Source of the DNA: Salirhabdus salicampi
Lineage (GTDB): Bacteria > Bacillota > Bacilli > Bacillales > Alkalibacillaceae
Direction: 5' to 3'
DNA length: 64,000 bases
Assembly: GCF_024259515.1 (NCBI RefSeq)
Contig: NZ_JANBWE010000005.1
Span: forward strand, 62,001 to 126,000
The translations under genes were made by a program, and so were the position numbers. Below, one piece after another: positions 33,766-42,652 of the stretch. The stretch's first letter is position 1. Each line of letters opens with the position of its first letter. Under the pieces are notes generated by a model that did no database searches, was not told where the DNA came from, and saw only the letters and a program-made list of their open reading frames with translations.

Positions 33766-33785
33766 GTGAAATCTCACTGCTTTTG
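33755..33785. terminator. Bidirectional terminator overlapping the EamA stop codon
   Basis: AAAAGCAGTGAG pairs perfectly with CTCACTGCTTTT around six bases. The TGA stop (33763-33765) is in the left arm. The convergent LysM gene ends at 33786. Confidence 0.85.
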
Positions 33786-34286
33786 TTAATCTGGTATGAT
33801 AATAGCGTAACCTGGAATTAGGAAGTCTAGTGAGAAGCCTGGTCTGTTTTGATTCAAACGAGCTAAATGGGACATTCTCACGTTAAATCGAGACGAAATT
33901 TTTTGTAAGCTGTCTCCTTGTGACACGATATAGATGCTCACCGGTACCCGAATTGGTTCGTTTACATCAATGTTATTTGGATCCGAAATGTGAGGGTTTA
34001 ATGCTAACAAATCTTGCACAGATGTAGAAAATGTCGTTGCTATTCGATTTAAAGTATCCCCGGGGTTTACTACATAAAATACTTGATTCATCTCATTACC
34101 TTTAAAAGGCGCGATTAATGTCTGGTTCACATAAATAGTACCTTGGTCTGTAATAGGGGGAAACAAGGCATTTAACTGTTGCATTTGTTGTACATTACTA
34201 TCTAACATGTCGGCTACTGAATACAATGTGTCATTAGGCCGTACAGAGTAAAGAAAAAAGGTTCCATTTGCAAGTGGCAAACCCAT
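33786..34286 (-). CDS. Triple LysM-domain protein
   Basis: 166 residues made up almost wholly of three LysM repeats (about 12-57, 68-112 and 117-163), each with the Y-x-V-x-x-G/N-D-T/S-L start. LysM binds N-acetylglucosamine in peptidoglycan or related polymers. There is no N-terminal signal peptide or catalytic domain, which resembles spore-coat or spore-cortex-associated LysM proteins of bacilli rather than exported hydrolases. A spore role is inference. GGAGGAATGG on the minus strand supports the ATG at 34286. Confidence 0.85.
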   Translation of the reverse strand: MGLPLANGTFFLYSVRPNDTLYSVADMLDSNVQQMQQLNALFPPITDQGTIYVNQTLIAPFKGNEMNQVFYVVNPGDTLNRIATTFSTSVQDLLALNPHISDPNNIDVNEPIRVPVSIYIVSQGDSLQKISSRFNVRMSHLARLNQNRPGFSLDFLIPGYAIIIPD

Positions 34287-34470
34287 TCCTCCTTTAACTT
34301 ATCGTCAATGACTATGATATACAAGAAAGTGTGATTCGTGCCTAAATGATTAGAGTTTATGGGGAGGGAATAAGTGGAAGTAGGTCATGAACCTATAAAT
34401 GACGGGCGTTAATGGGTTAATCTGTTGCATAAATAAAGGTAACGGCGTTTTTATATTAGCGTATGAATGC

Positions 34471-34512
34471 AAAAAAAGGAGTAACGAATGTCGAAGCATT
34501 CGTTACTCCTTT
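34471..34512 (-). terminator. Terminator of mreBH
   Basis: AAAGGAGTAACGAATG pairs perfectly with CATTCGTTACTCCTTT; the A-run on the left is the T-tail on the minus strand. The mreBH stop is at 34517. Confidence 0.9.
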
Positions 34513-34516
34513 CTCA

Positions 34517-35524
34517 TTATTTTGCTGCTTTTTGAAGTTTGCTAATCATCTTTAATGATTTTCCAGTACCGATCGCAACACAAGCTAATGGGTCTGGAGC
34601 AACGTGAACAGGCACATCTAACTCGCCTGCCAGCCATTCTTGCATTCCTTTCAAGAGTGCTCCGCCTCCTGTTAAGGTAATACCATGATCAACGATGTCC
34701 CCACTAAGTTCTGGTGGGCAGTTTTCTAATGTATTTTGAATCGCTTCTAAAATTTGTTCTAATGATTCTTTTAACGCAGACTGAATTTCACTGGAAGACA
34801 ACGTTATTGTCTTAGGTAAACCAGTAACCATATCCCGGCCGCGGACCTCCATTGTTTGTAGCTCATGATTTACAAGAGCATGTCCAATTCCCATTTTCAC
34901 ATTTTCAGCAGTACGTTCGCCAATGAGTATGTTGTATTCCCTACGAACGTAGTGAATAATAGATTGATCCATTTTATCTCCACCAACTCGAACTGAACGG
35001 GCAGATACGATTCCACCGAAGGAAATAATAGCTACTTCACTTGTTCCTCCGCCAATATCAACAACCATGTTAGAAACAGGTTCTTCAACAGGCAATCCAG
35101 CTCCAATCGCCGCAGCAACAGGCTCTTCAATCAGATGTACATATTTCGCTCCATACTCTTTGATCGCGTTATGAATCGCTCGTCTTTCTACAGAAGTTGC
35201 GCCGGTAGGCGTACATACGATGACAGAAGGTTTTCTTAAGGAGTGTCCCAATTTTTTGCTAACTTTTTTGAGCATAGCTTTTAGCATTTGTGCCGTTACA
35301 TCATAGTCAGCAATGACTCCATCTTTCAATGGACGAACGGGAACAATATTTTGGGGTGTTTTTCCTATCATTTGTTTTGCTTCGTTTCCTATAGCGATTA
35401 CGTTTTTCGTTCTAGTGTCTATTGCCACAACGGAAGGTTCGTTAAATACAATTCCTTTATTTTTTGTATAGATAAGTAAATTTGCTGTGCCGAGATCGAT
35501 GCCAATTTCTGCAGATGAAAACAT
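34517..35524 (-). CDS. mreBH: MreBH actin-like rod-shape protein
   Basis: 335 residues, the exact length of B. subtilis MreBH. The actin-fold phosphate loops are [11 protein letters not shown] (7-17) and [12 protein letters not shown] (about 156-167), with LTGGGALL near 290. [12 protein letters not shown]-like and [22 protein letters not shown] segments are typical of the Mbl/MreBH group. The N-terminus [10 protein letters not shown] starts at 35524, behind GGAGG; the open frame goes further but has no better site. It forms membrane-associated filaments directing lateral wall synthesis; B. subtilis MreBH guides the hydrolase LytE. No mreCD is adjacent, as expected for mreBH. Confidence 0.93.
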   Translation of the reverse strand: MFSSAEIGIDLGTANLLIYTKNKGIVFNEPSVVAIDTRTKNVIAIGNEAKQMIGKTPQNIVPVRPLKDGVIADYDVTAQMLKAMLKKVSKKLGHSLRKPSVIVCTPTGATSVERRAIHNAIKEYGAKYVHLIEEPVAAAIGAGLPVEEPVSNMVVDIGGGTSEVAIISFGGIVSARSVRVGGDKMDQSIIHYVRREYNILIGERTAENVKMGIGHALVNHELQTMEVRGRDMVTGLPKTITLSSSEIQSALKESLEQILEAIQNTLENCPPELSGDIVDHGITLTGGGALLKGMQEWLAGELDVPVHVAPDPLACVAIGTGKSLKMISKLQKAAK

Positions 35525-35616
35525 TTGATTTCCTCCATTAAAAAGTTTCTTTTTTAACATAGTAGTTCTTTGATAGTTTATCATTTTTTGTCCGTCTGGA
35601 AAATTAAAAAATTTTA

Positions 35617-35646
35617 CAAAAAAATAACAGGAGGGTATCCTCCTGT
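35617..35646 (-). terminator. Terminator of the YflJ-like small gene
   Basis: ACAGGAGG pairs perfectly with CCTCCTGT; on the minus strand it is followed by TTATTTTTTT. It lies 12 bases behind the small gene's stop and upstream of mreBH. Confidence 0.85.
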
Positions 35647-35657
35647 AATAATTTTGG

Positions 35658-35789
35658 CTACTTTTGCTTTTCGTATAACAAGTTCGCTAAAATGTGTGTT
35701 TTGTAATTTTCTAACTTACGCTCCTCATAGTGAGTTACGCCAAGTTTTTTCAGTTCGCTGACAAACCAGCCTTTACTTCCGATATGCAT
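35658..35789 (-). CDS. Small conserved protein, YflJ-like (DUF2639)
   Basis: 43 residues: [17 protein letters not shown], then [24 protein letters not shown]. The pattern GSKGW-x3-ELKK-x-G and ERRKLE-x-YKT-x-x-LANL is what I recall of B. subtilis YflJ-type proteins of unknown function. GGGAGGAAGAGAAAC precedes the ATG at 35789, and a perfect terminator follows the stop. These flanks make it a real gene despite its size. It is highly charged with no membrane segment. Confidence 0.82.
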   Translation of the reverse strand: MHIGSKGWFVSELKKLGVTHYEERKLENYKTHILANLLYEKQK

Positions 35790-35938
35790 GTTTCTCTTCC
35801 TCCCTTAAAGCATTATTGTGAAGAGTGGGGTCCATTGTAACATCTATAAGAAGAGCTATGATAGGGATAGGATAAAATTTTTATAAAAAATGTGATAGAA
35901 TAAATAGGTTACGTTTCATTCAGTAAAGGAGCATAAGC

Positions 35939-36688
35939 ATGAAGAAATGGTTGACGTATGAGGAGGTCCAAAAGGGAATTTCTCATTTAAATAATCATTA
36001 TGAAATAGATGAAGAGCGGTATTACTCTGTTATAGAGAAATGGGCAAACAGTGAGAATAGTGCAGATAAAATGTTAAAAGGGGCATTCCTTGAATTGTTG
36101 CAAGGGGTTAGTGATGAAATTAACGATATGAATGAGGCTTCCAATATGAAACCTACATGTCGTTTAGGTTGTGCGTTCTGTTGCTACTTTCCGATTATTG
36201 TGAACGGAATGGAAGCAAAATTAATGGTTGAGGCCATTGAAGATATGCCTGTCGAGCGGCGGAATGAGCTCATCAATCACTTACAACAATACTTTGTGAA
36301 CTATGAGGAACAGATAAAGGAGGCAACTTCTTTAGATTTTGAGGAAGATCCTCATTTTAAGAAAAAGTATATTCAAAAACAGCTTCCATGCCCATTTTTA
36401 GATACTCAATCAAACGTTTGTTTAGCATATGAGGCTCGCCCAATACCTTGTCGTACGTATGTAAATTATACGAATCCGGAAGTTTGTGAAAAGGAATTTA
36501 TGCCGAAAGAGACATTAAGTTATGAATTCCTCTATCATGAATATATGGGACCGTTAAATGAGCTTGCCCAATATTTATTTGAACAAGGAGATACAGGTAA
36601 GGTACAATATCCGAATGATGTGTATGAGCATAATTATTTACCAGTATGGCTAAAGAACTGGATTGAAGAGAAAGGTAATGAGGCATAA
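35939..36688 (+). CDS. YkgJ-type cysteine-cluster protein
   Basis: 249 residues. The N-terminal half carries C-R-L-G-C-A-F-C-C (Cys74, 78, 81, 82), and a second group, CPFLD, CLAYEARPIPCRTY, lies near 150-172. This is the CxxCx(n)CC arrangement of YkgJ-family proteins, proposed to bind zinc or an iron-sulfur cluster. Function is unknown; there is no signal peptide. AAAGGAGC precedes ATG 35939. A strong bidirectional terminator follows. Confidence 0.82.
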   Translation: MKKWLTYEEVQKGISHLNNHYEIDEERYYSVIEKWANSENSADKMLKGAFLELLQGVSDEINDMNEASNMKPTCRLGCAFCCYFPIIVNGMEAKLMVEAIEDMPVERRNELINHLQQYFVNYEEQIKEATSLDFEEDPHFKKKYIQKQLPCPFLDTQSNVCLAYEARPIPCRTYVNYTNPEVCEKEFMPKETLSYEFLYHEYMGPLNELAQYLFEQGDTGKVQYPNDVYEHNYLPVWLKNWIEEKGNEA

Positions 36689-36707
36689 CAGAAATAGAAA
36701 ATGATAT

Positions 36708-36746
36708 AAAAGAACCGGCATTCAACAGAATGCCGGTTCTTTTTAT
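36708..36746. terminator. Bidirectional terminator between YkgJ-type and HAD genes
   Basis: AAAAGAACCGGCATTC pairs perfectly with GAATGCCGGTTCTTTT around four bases, with T-runs on both strands. Confidence 0.92.
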
Positions 36747-36777
36747 GTTTAATATTGCCAATATATATTTAATTTCT

Positions 36778-37617
36778 TTAACTTTTAATTTTCATGTTTG
36801 CCAAGCTGGGAAACATTGTGAATTTTTCATCTTGAACAGGATGTTGTGTTTCCTTCGTTAGCCAGGCTGCATACATACCAAGTTGTAACGCAGGTGCAAT
36901 TTCATTCATGAAGTTATCCCCGATAGAAAGAACTTGCTCCGGCCTCACGTCGTACCGTTTGATCACTTCTTCAAAATACGGCTTTGTTTTCACTGGCTTT
37001 AGTGCACTGGGCACGATATCAGTGAAAAATTTATGTAGTCCGAGGAATTGTAACAGTCGCTCTACATCTTCTGCATCACTATTCGTCATTAATACGAGGT
37101 CCTTTTCAGTTGATAATGATGCTAAAAATTCTTGTAAGCCTGGTGTTGGGTGTAAAAAACCTTCTAAGTTGGCCATTTGCTCTTTTGTTTCGTGATAAGC
37201 ATCCTGTGTTCCCTTGCTTGATAGACCGAAATGACGTGCGATCGTATGTGGTGGCCACCAGCCATCCCCGAGAGGAATCCAGCGCTCAAAATCAAATTCA
37301 TTTACCCCTAACGTATTAGGGACATTTTCAACTTCGACCGTTTCATTATCCCAATTTCTTGCCTCTACTAATTTTTCTGTAAATGGGTCCCACGTCCAGA
37401 TGAGATCCTCTTTTGCATCGTATATTTTTCCAATTGAGAGTGGATGGTTCCCTGCTAATACCTCAGCATAAATATAATCAAAGGATTTTCGGTGTTGTTC
37501 TGGAAGACGTTTTTTTAAATTTTCAGCTAGTAAACTGAAATGTTTCTCTCCCTCGTATAAAGTCCCATCTAAATCAAAAATAATAACATCTGTTTTTGCG
37601 ATAAACTGTTGTAGCAT
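36778..37617 (-). CDS. HAD-superfamily hydrolase
   Basis: 279 residues with the haloacid dehalogenase motifs in order: IIFDLDGTLYEG (nucleophile Asp15 and Asp17), VLMTNSDAEDV (motif II), the lysine in KPVKTKPYFEE (motif III) and SIGDNFMNEIAPA (motif IV). A helical cap of about 120 residues lies between motifs I and II. It is probably a phosphatase of small metabolites; the substrate is not assignable. The start ATG is at 37617 behind AAAGGA. Confidence 0.87.
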   Translation of the reverse strand: MLQQFIAKTDVIIFDLDGTLYEGEKHFSLLAENLKKRLPEQHRKSFDYIYAEVLAGNHPLSIGKIYDAKEDLIWTWDPFTEKLVEARNWDNETVEVENVPNTLGVNEFDFERWIPLGDGWWPPHTIARHFGLSSKGTQDAYHETKEQMANLEGFLHPTPGLQEFLASLSTEKDLVLMTNSDAEDVERLLQFLGLHKFFTDIVPSALKPVKTKPYFEEVIKRYDVRPEQVLSIGDNFMNEIAPALQLGMYAAWLTKETQHPVQDEKFTMFPSLANMKIKS

Positions 37618-37722
37618 TACCCATTTCCTTTCTACACAAATTCATAATTGTTGTAAAATAAAGTTGTGAATATTACCTCATTTTAACATAGTCATAATAT
37701 AAAAAGAATAAAGGGTTATCAT

Positions 37723-37911
37723 ATGAAGATGTTTAAAACCTTAATATATATTATTGTTTTTTTACTTTTCTGTATCCCTTCTTTATGGAAAGTTATAATA
37801 CTACATAATTATAACTGGGCGGAGGATGTAGATAGAAATGTATCTCAGACGGCCGAAAAAATATCAATAAAAGGTATTAGATACTACAATAAACGTTATG
37901 TAATGATATGA
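37723..37911 (+). CDS. Possible small single-span membrane protein
   Basis: 62 residues: MKMFKTLIYIIVFLLFCIPSLWKVIIL forms one hydrophobic segment, followed by a hydrophilic tail with no known motif. The ribosome binding site (AAAGGG about nine bases upstream) is only fair, and the last codons run close to the next gene's site. It would be cotranscribed with the YedK gene. I do not recognise it and it could be spurious. Confidence 0.4.
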   Translation: MKMFKTLIYIIVFLLFCIPSLWKVIILHNYNWAEDVDRNVSQTAEKISIKGIRYYNKRYVMI

Positions 37912-37930
37912 GAAAGAAGGTGGGTAAACT

Positions 37931-38596
37931 ATGTGTGGACGTTTTACGTTAACAACCAATCAATTCGATATTATGGACGCCTTCCACTTAGACAATATGC
38001 CGGAAGATTACGAACCTCGTTATAATGTTGCACCAGGACAGAATGTTCTTGTAGTGATTCATGATGGCAATAAGACTAAAGCAGGGACATTAAAATGGGG
38101 ATTGGTTCCGAGTTGGGCTAAAGATCCTTCCATTGGTTATAAAATGATTAATGCGAGACTTGAAACCGCACCTGAAAAACCAAGTTTTAAACGGCTTATA
38201 GAGCGACGGCGCTGTCTAATTGTAGCAGATAGTTTTTATGAATGGAAAAAAGAAGGAAAGAAGAAACAACCTGTTCGTATTTCCTTAACGAATCGAAAGT
38301 TATTCTCTTTTGCTGGATTGTGGGATCGCTGGGTTCAAAACGAGAAGGAGATCGTGTCCTGTACAATTTTAACGAAGGAACCGAATGATTTCATGACGGA
38401 AATTCATAATCGTATGCCTGTTATATTACCAAAAGAGGCTGAGAAAGAATGGATTGAGCCTGAAAAGAAAGATGGCCACCGAATGAAAGAGTTTCTATTA
38501 AGTTTAAACGATGAAAAACTGGTGTCCTATGAGGTGAGTTCTTATGTGAACAATGCCAAAAATGATGGACCTGATTGTATCTTGCCGTTAGTGTAA
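37931..38596 (+). CDS. yedK: SRAP/YedK (HMCES-like) abasic-site-binding protein
   Basis: 221 residues of the SOS-response-associated peptidase family. After removal of Met, Cys2 (MCGRFTL) is the residue that forms a thiazolidine crosslink with abasic sites in single-stranded DNA. Other active-site positions are Asn74 (INARLETA), Glu104 (FYEWKK) and His159 (EIHNRMPVIL). All are present, so the protein should be functional in protecting abasic sites at stalled forks. AAGAAGGTGG precedes the ATG. No LexA box is obvious upstream. Confidence 0.92.
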   Translation: MCGRFTLTTNQFDIMDAFHLDNMPEDYEPRYNVAPGQNVLVVIHDGNKTKAGTLKWGLVPSWAKDPSIGYKMINARLETAPEKPSFKRLIERRRCLIVADSFYEWKKEGKKKQPVRISLTNRKLFSFAGLWDRWVQNEKEIVSCTILTKEPNDFMTEIHNRMPVILPKEAEKEWIEPEKKDGHRMKEFLLSLNDEKLVSYEVSSYVNNAKNDGPDCILPLV

Positions 38597-38678
38597 ATAA
38601 TTCAGTGGTAAATTACGCTTTTAGTAACCCTCCTAAATGGGAAAAGCTAAAATAAGAAATATTGAAGAGGGGATTTTC

Positions 38679-39401
38679 ATGAAGGAAGCGCTATTGTGGG
38701 GTGGATTTTCAGGGTCTGCTCTTTTTTTAGGTGCATTAGTTGGACTTTTTTTTCGAATCCCTAACAAAGTAACCGGCTATGTTATGTCATTAGGTACGGG
38801 TATTCTAATTGGGGCTGCAACCTTTGAACTATTACCTAATTCAGTCGAAAAGGGTGGAATGTGGGCAACATCGATTGGCTTTCTTCTAGGGGCGTCAACC
38901 TTTACGTTTTTCAATTTTTTATTAGCTCGAAAGGGTGCACACAATCGAAAGCGTTCGAAGCAAAACCCAACCGGTCATTCAGGGCTAGCAATATTTATAG
39001 GGACGGTCCTTGATTCTCTCCCAGAAGCAATTGTGATTGGTATTAGTATGATTGATACAAAAGTGAGTATGGTGTTAGTTATTGCAATTTTTATAAGTAA
39101 TTTACCTGAAGGGTTATCGAGTACAATTGGAATGAAGAAGGACAACTACTCAAGGGCTAGAATATTAACACTCTGGATTGTAGTATTCTGTTTAACCGCC
39201 TTAAGTGCGTTAGGTGGATATGTATTGTTAGACAATGCTTCAGCACAATTAGTCTCATCGATTAACTCGTTTGCTGCAGGCGCTGTTGTTGCTATGGTTT
39301 GTTCCACGATGGCACCGGAAGCTTATGAGGATGGTGGTCCTGCAGTTGGATTAATTGCAGCAGCAGGCATAATTGCTTCTCTCATGTTAACAATGCTCTA
39401 A
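38679..39401 (+). CDS. ZIP-family divalent metal transporter
   Basis: 240 residues from ATG 38679, which has GAGGGGA at a proper distance; the longer frame from 38637 lacks a site. About seven membrane segments. The metal-path motifs are LDSLPEAIVIG and SNLPEGLSS, with a short positively charged loop (RKGAHNRKRSKQN) between segments 3 and 4. This matches the GufA-like prokaryotic ZIP group, which takes up zinc or other divalent ions. The canonical first histidine is replaced by Asp in LDSLPE, so metal preference is uncertain. It has a shared terminator with the convergent symporter. Confidence 0.87.
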   Translation: MKEALLWGGFSGSALFLGALVGLFFRIPNKVTGYVMSLGTGILIGAATFELLPNSVEKGGMWATSIGFLLGASTFTFFNFLLARKGAHNRKRSKQNPTGHSGLAIFIGTVLDSLPEAIVIGISMIDTKVSMVLVIAIFISNLPEGLSSTIGMKKDNYSRARILTLWIVVFCLTALSALGGYVLLDNASAQLVSSINSFAAGAVVAMVCSTMAPEAYEDGGPAVGLIAAAGIIASLMLTML

Positions 39402-39404
39402 ATG

Positions 39405-39441
39405 AAAAAACCCCGTTCTCATTACGAGAACGGGATTTTTG
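39405..39441. terminator. Bidirectional terminator between ZIP and symporter genes
   Basis: CCCCGTTCTC pairs with GAGAACGGGA around six bases, flanked by an A-run on the left and ATTTTT on the right. Confidence 0.9.
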
Positions 39442-39445
39442 TAAG

Positions 39446-40843
39446 TTACACGTTTGTTGAAGCACTGTTGTTTTTCTCTTGAAGTTTTTCTTCTTTTGCT
39501 ACCTTCATGAAACGTTTCGTCTCGGATACAACGACACCAGATAGGACAAGTAGTCCAATTAAGTTCGGGAATGCCATTAATCCGTTCATAACGTCTGCGA
39601 AAGTCCAAACAACCTCAAGTGAAATGACAGCTCCGAAGAATACTGCAGCAACGAATACGAATCGATAAAATGGTATTCCTTTTTCACCTACGAGGTAACT
39701 AAAGGACTTCTCACCGTAATAACACCATCCAAGGATAGTTGAGAAGGCGAAGAATACAAGTCCAATGGTTACGATGTAAGATCCAAAATCACCTAAGAAG
39801 AAGGCAAATGATTCAGATGTTAAAGCTGCACCTGTCATTTGTTCACCGTCAACCATAGGTGTACCGGATCCGTAAAAACCACTCATTACGATTGTAATAC
39901 CTGTAATGGAACATACAAGAATCGTATCAATAAATACTTGTGTCATAGAAACTAACGCTTGTCGACCTGGATAGTCCGTCTTAGCTGCTGCAGCAGCAAT
40001 TGGAGCCGAACCTAAACCAGCTTCGTTGGAGAATACTCCACGGGCAACCCCGTAACGAATTACAGTACCTAAGATACCTCCACCAACTGCTTCTGCAGTA
40101 AATGCGTCTGTGAAAATAACACCAATAGCAGCCGGAACTAAATTAATATTGGAAATTAAGACGATTAATCCACCGATAATATACAATACAGCCATGATTG
40201 GTACGAAAAAGGCTGTAACTTTACCGATACTCTTAATTCCACCTAAAATGACTAAACCAGTTAAAACTGTAAGAATAAGACCTGTTACCCAAGTTGGGAC
40301 AGCGAATGTAGAACGTAGTGCATCTGATACAGAGTTGGATTGTACTAAGTTACCGATGCCAAATGCGGCAATAGAGGCAAAGATGGCAAATAATACCGCT
40401 AACCATTTCGCATTCATTCCTTTTTCTAAGTAGTACATCGGTCCACCGGACATCTCTCCCTTAGAATTTTCCGTCCGGTATTTAACGGCTAAAATGGCCT
40501 CAGCGTATTTTGTAGCCATTCCAAAGATTGCGATAATCCACATCCAAAGAACGGCACCTGGTCCCCCTAAAACAACGGCTGTTGCAACCCCGGCGATGTT
40601 ACCAGTACCAATGGTTGCTGCTAAGGCAGTCGTTAACGCTTGGTAATGCGAAATATCCCCTTTTGACTTCTTGTCCTGTTTTTTCTTACTAAAAGCTAAG
40701 CGTAATGCGTAAGGCAACGCACTAATTTGTAAGAAACCCAGTCGGATTGTTAAGTAGATACCAGTACCCGCTAATAAAATGAGTAGAGGTGGCCCCCAAA
40801 CTAATCCACTTAATGTACTTAAAAATTCATTAACTGCTTCCAA
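39446..40843 (-). CDS. Sodium:alanine/glycine symporter (AGCS family)
   Basis: 465 residues with about eleven membrane segments. Family signatures are [55 protein letters not shown] and [23 protein letters not shown]. These are the AlsT/AgcS Na+-coupled carriers of alanine or glycine. TTG 40843 is seven bases after GGGGAGGG on the minus strand. The C-terminus is hydrophilic ([14 protein letters not shown]). It is a single-gene unit. Confidence 0.92.
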   Translation of the reverse strand: MEAVNEFLSTLSGLVWGPPLLILLAGTGIYLTIRLGFLQISALPYALRLAFSKKKQDKKSKGDISHYQALTTALAATIGTGNIAGVATAVVLGGPGAVLWMWIIAIFGMATKYAEAILAVKYRTENSKGEMSGGPMYYLEKGMNAKWLAVLFAIFASIAAFGIGNLVQSNSVSDALRSTFAVPTWVTGLILTVLTGLVILGGIKSIGKVTAFFVPIMAVLYIIGGLIVLISNINLVPAAIGVIFTDAFTAEAVGGGILGTVIRYGVARGVFSNEAGLGSAPIAAAAAKTDYPGRQALVSMTQVFIDTILVCSITGITIVMSGFYGSGTPMVDGEQMTGAALTSESFAFFLGDFGSYIVTIGLVFFAFSTILGWCYYGEKSFSYLVGEKGIPFYRFVFVAAVFFGAVISLEVVWTFADVMNGLMAFPNLIGLLVLSGVVVSETKRFMKVAKEEKLQEKNNSASTNV

Positions 40844-41032
40844 GCTTTCTCCCTCCCCATATATAGAAATAAATACCTACAATTAAAATATTCCGAAAAT
40901 TCTGGCCTAATGTCAATAGAATATCAGAAAAAAAGACAAAAACCACCAATTATTTTTCATGGTAAGAAAATGAAGAACATATTTGTTATATTTATAAGTA
41001 GTAAGTAACATTCTAAAAGCGGGTGATAAACT

Positions 41033-41503
41033 ATGATTAAAGTGCTATTTGTCTGTTTAGGAAATATTTGTCGTTCCCCAATGGCTGAGGCGATGTTTCG
41101 TGAAATGGTAAAGGAAAATGATTTACAAGGGAAAATAACGGTTGATTCAGCGGGAATTGGCCATTGGCATCAAGGGCAACCACCGCATGTAGGCACACAA
41201 AATATACTGAAAGATCACGTCATCTCGACTAAAGGGATGACAGCAAGACAAGTGAAGTATGAGGATTGGGACGAGTTCGACTATATTGTCGCAATGGATG
41301 AACAAAACATGCAAGACCTTACTGGCATAAGAAAAGAATTCAACAATGTAAGAATTCAACGATTAATGGATTACGTTCCAAATGCTACGAAAGAAAACGT
41401 ACCAGACCCATACTACACTGGAAACTTCCAGGAAGTATATGACTTAGTTAAAGCAGGGTGCGAGCATCTTCTTCAACAAATAAAGGAAGATTATAACTTA
41501 TAA
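41033..41503 (+). CDS. yfkJ: Low-molecular-weight protein-tyrosine phosphatase, YfkJ-like
   Basis: 156 residues with the LMW-PTP P-loop VCLGNICRSP (Cys8, Arg14) and general acid Asp125 in VPDPYYTG. The active site is complete. The next two genes correspond in order to B. subtilis yfkI and yfkH, supporting orthology to YfkJ, which dephosphorylates tyrosine and is linked to stress resistance. The ATG follows GGGTGATAAACT. Its stop overlaps the ribosome binding site of the next gene. Confidence 0.92.
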   Translation: MIKVLFVCLGNICRSPMAEAMFREMVKENDLQGKITVDSAGIGHWHQGQPPHVGTQNILKDHVISTKGMTARQVKYEDWDEFDYIVAMDEQNMQDLTGIRKEFNNVRIQRLMDYVPNATKENVPDPYYTGNFQEVYDLVKAGCEHLLQQIKEDYNL

Positions 41504-41519
41504 GGAGGCAATAGGTAAC

Positions 41520-41792
41520 TTGAAAAATTTAAATTTCAAAAAGGGGATAGCAATTGGAACGATGGTAGGGCTCCTACTGCCACTTCTAGAAAAGGAAAAT
41601 AGAGTTAGGCTAAAGGGTAGTGCCTTCCACGTAGTAAATCAAATCTGTTTTTATCGAAAACAACCTTCAGTTGCAGTTCATGATCTACGGGTAGGAATTG
41701 GGAAAATCGATGATTATCTAGATGAATTAACAAAATATGTGGAACAAGGCTCAGCATTGATTGAGGGAAAAGCTTCAAAACGGAATTCATAA
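41520..41792 (+). CDS. Small membrane-associated protein, YfkI-like by position
   Basis: 90 residues beginning at TTG 41520, eleven bases after AAGGAGG. The N-terminus has a short hydrophobic stretch (IAIGTMVGLLLPLL); the rest is amphipathic with VHDLRVGIGKIDDYLDELTKYVEQG, a helical pattern. I know no function. Its place between yfkJ and yfkH homologues and the tight spacing on both sides make it a genuine operon member. Confidence 0.75.
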   Translation: MKNLNFKKGIAIGTMVGLLLPLLEKENRVRLKGSAFHVVNQICFYRKQPSVAVHDLRVGIGKIDDYLDELTKYVEQGSALIEGKASKRNS

Positions 41793-41807
41793 AAGGTGGG
41801 TGTTACT

Positions 41808-42638
41808 TTGAAAAAGATCAAAACTTTCTTTACCCTCCTAATAAAACGGTTTTTAGAAGATGATATTGCAGGAAAAGCGGCACAGCTTTCCTACTTTTTT
41901 CTGCTATCTTTGTTTCCTTTCTTAATTTTTCTTATTACTCTCATCGGATATTTGCCACTAACGGTTGACCAAGTGCTCCACCTGGTTGCAAGATATGCCC
42001 CCGGTGACACAATGGCACTGGTAGAGGATAATATTGAAGATATATTACCCCAAAAAAATAAAGGGCTTTTATCAGTTGGTATTATTGGGACATTATTTGC
42101 CGCATCAAATGCCATAAACGCTTTAATGAGATTGTTAAATCGAGCTTATGAAACAACTGAGCAACGTCCCTTTTATATTTCCCGTTTAGTTAGTATCGTT
42201 TTAACAATAGCAATGGTCCTTGTCATCGTCATCGCTTTGTTACTTCCGGTTTTCGGAAAGGCAATCGGTACTTTTGTCTTTTCCTTATTTGGTCTATCTG
42301 CTGGGTTTTTAAAAGTTTGGAACGGAATTCGTTGGGTAATTTCCATTATTATAATGATGATTATCTTCCTATATTTATTTAAGCTGGCACCAGATAAAAG
42401 ATTAACATTTTCGGAAGTATTACCTGGTGCTTTATTTGCTACGATAGGTTGGCAACTGGTTTCGTTGGCTTTTGCTTTTTACGTTGATCATTTTGGATAC
42501 TATTCAGCTACATATGGAAGTGTCGGAGGAGTTATTGTTTTAATGATTTGGTTTTATTTATCTGGCCTTATCATTTTAGTTGGTGGAGAAATTAATGCGA
42601 CAATAAGGAAAATGAATAACGAAGAGGTACAGCCATAA
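41808..42638 (+). CDS. yfkH: YihY/BrkB-family membrane protein, YfkH-like
   Basis: 276 residues from TTG 41808, seven bases behind AAAGGTGG. About six membrane segments. DDIAGKAAQLSYFFLLSLFPFLIFL is the start of the YihY domain, LNRAYETTEQRPF the cytoplasmic loop, and GSVGGVIVLMIWFYLSGLIILVGGEINA the end. The family was once annotated as RNase BN but is a membrane protein of unclear function. It is the last gene of the yfkJIH operon. The convergent ATPase gene ends only 14 bases away with no terminator seen between. Confidence 0.9.
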   Translation: MKKIKTFFTLLIKRFLEDDIAGKAAQLSYFFLLSLFPFLIFLITLIGYLPLTVDQVLHLVARYAPGDTMALVEDNIEDILPQKNKGLLSVGIIGTLFAASNAINALMRLLNRAYETTEQRPFYISRLVSIVLTIAMVLVIVIALLLPVFGKAIGTFVFSLFGLSAGFLKVWNGIRWVISIIIMMIIFLYLFKLAPDKRLTFSEVLPGALFATIGWQLVSLAFAFYVDHFGYYSATYGSVGGVIVLMIWFYLSGLIILVGGEINATIRKMNNEEVQP

Positions 42639-42652
42639 ACGGTCTGTATCTC

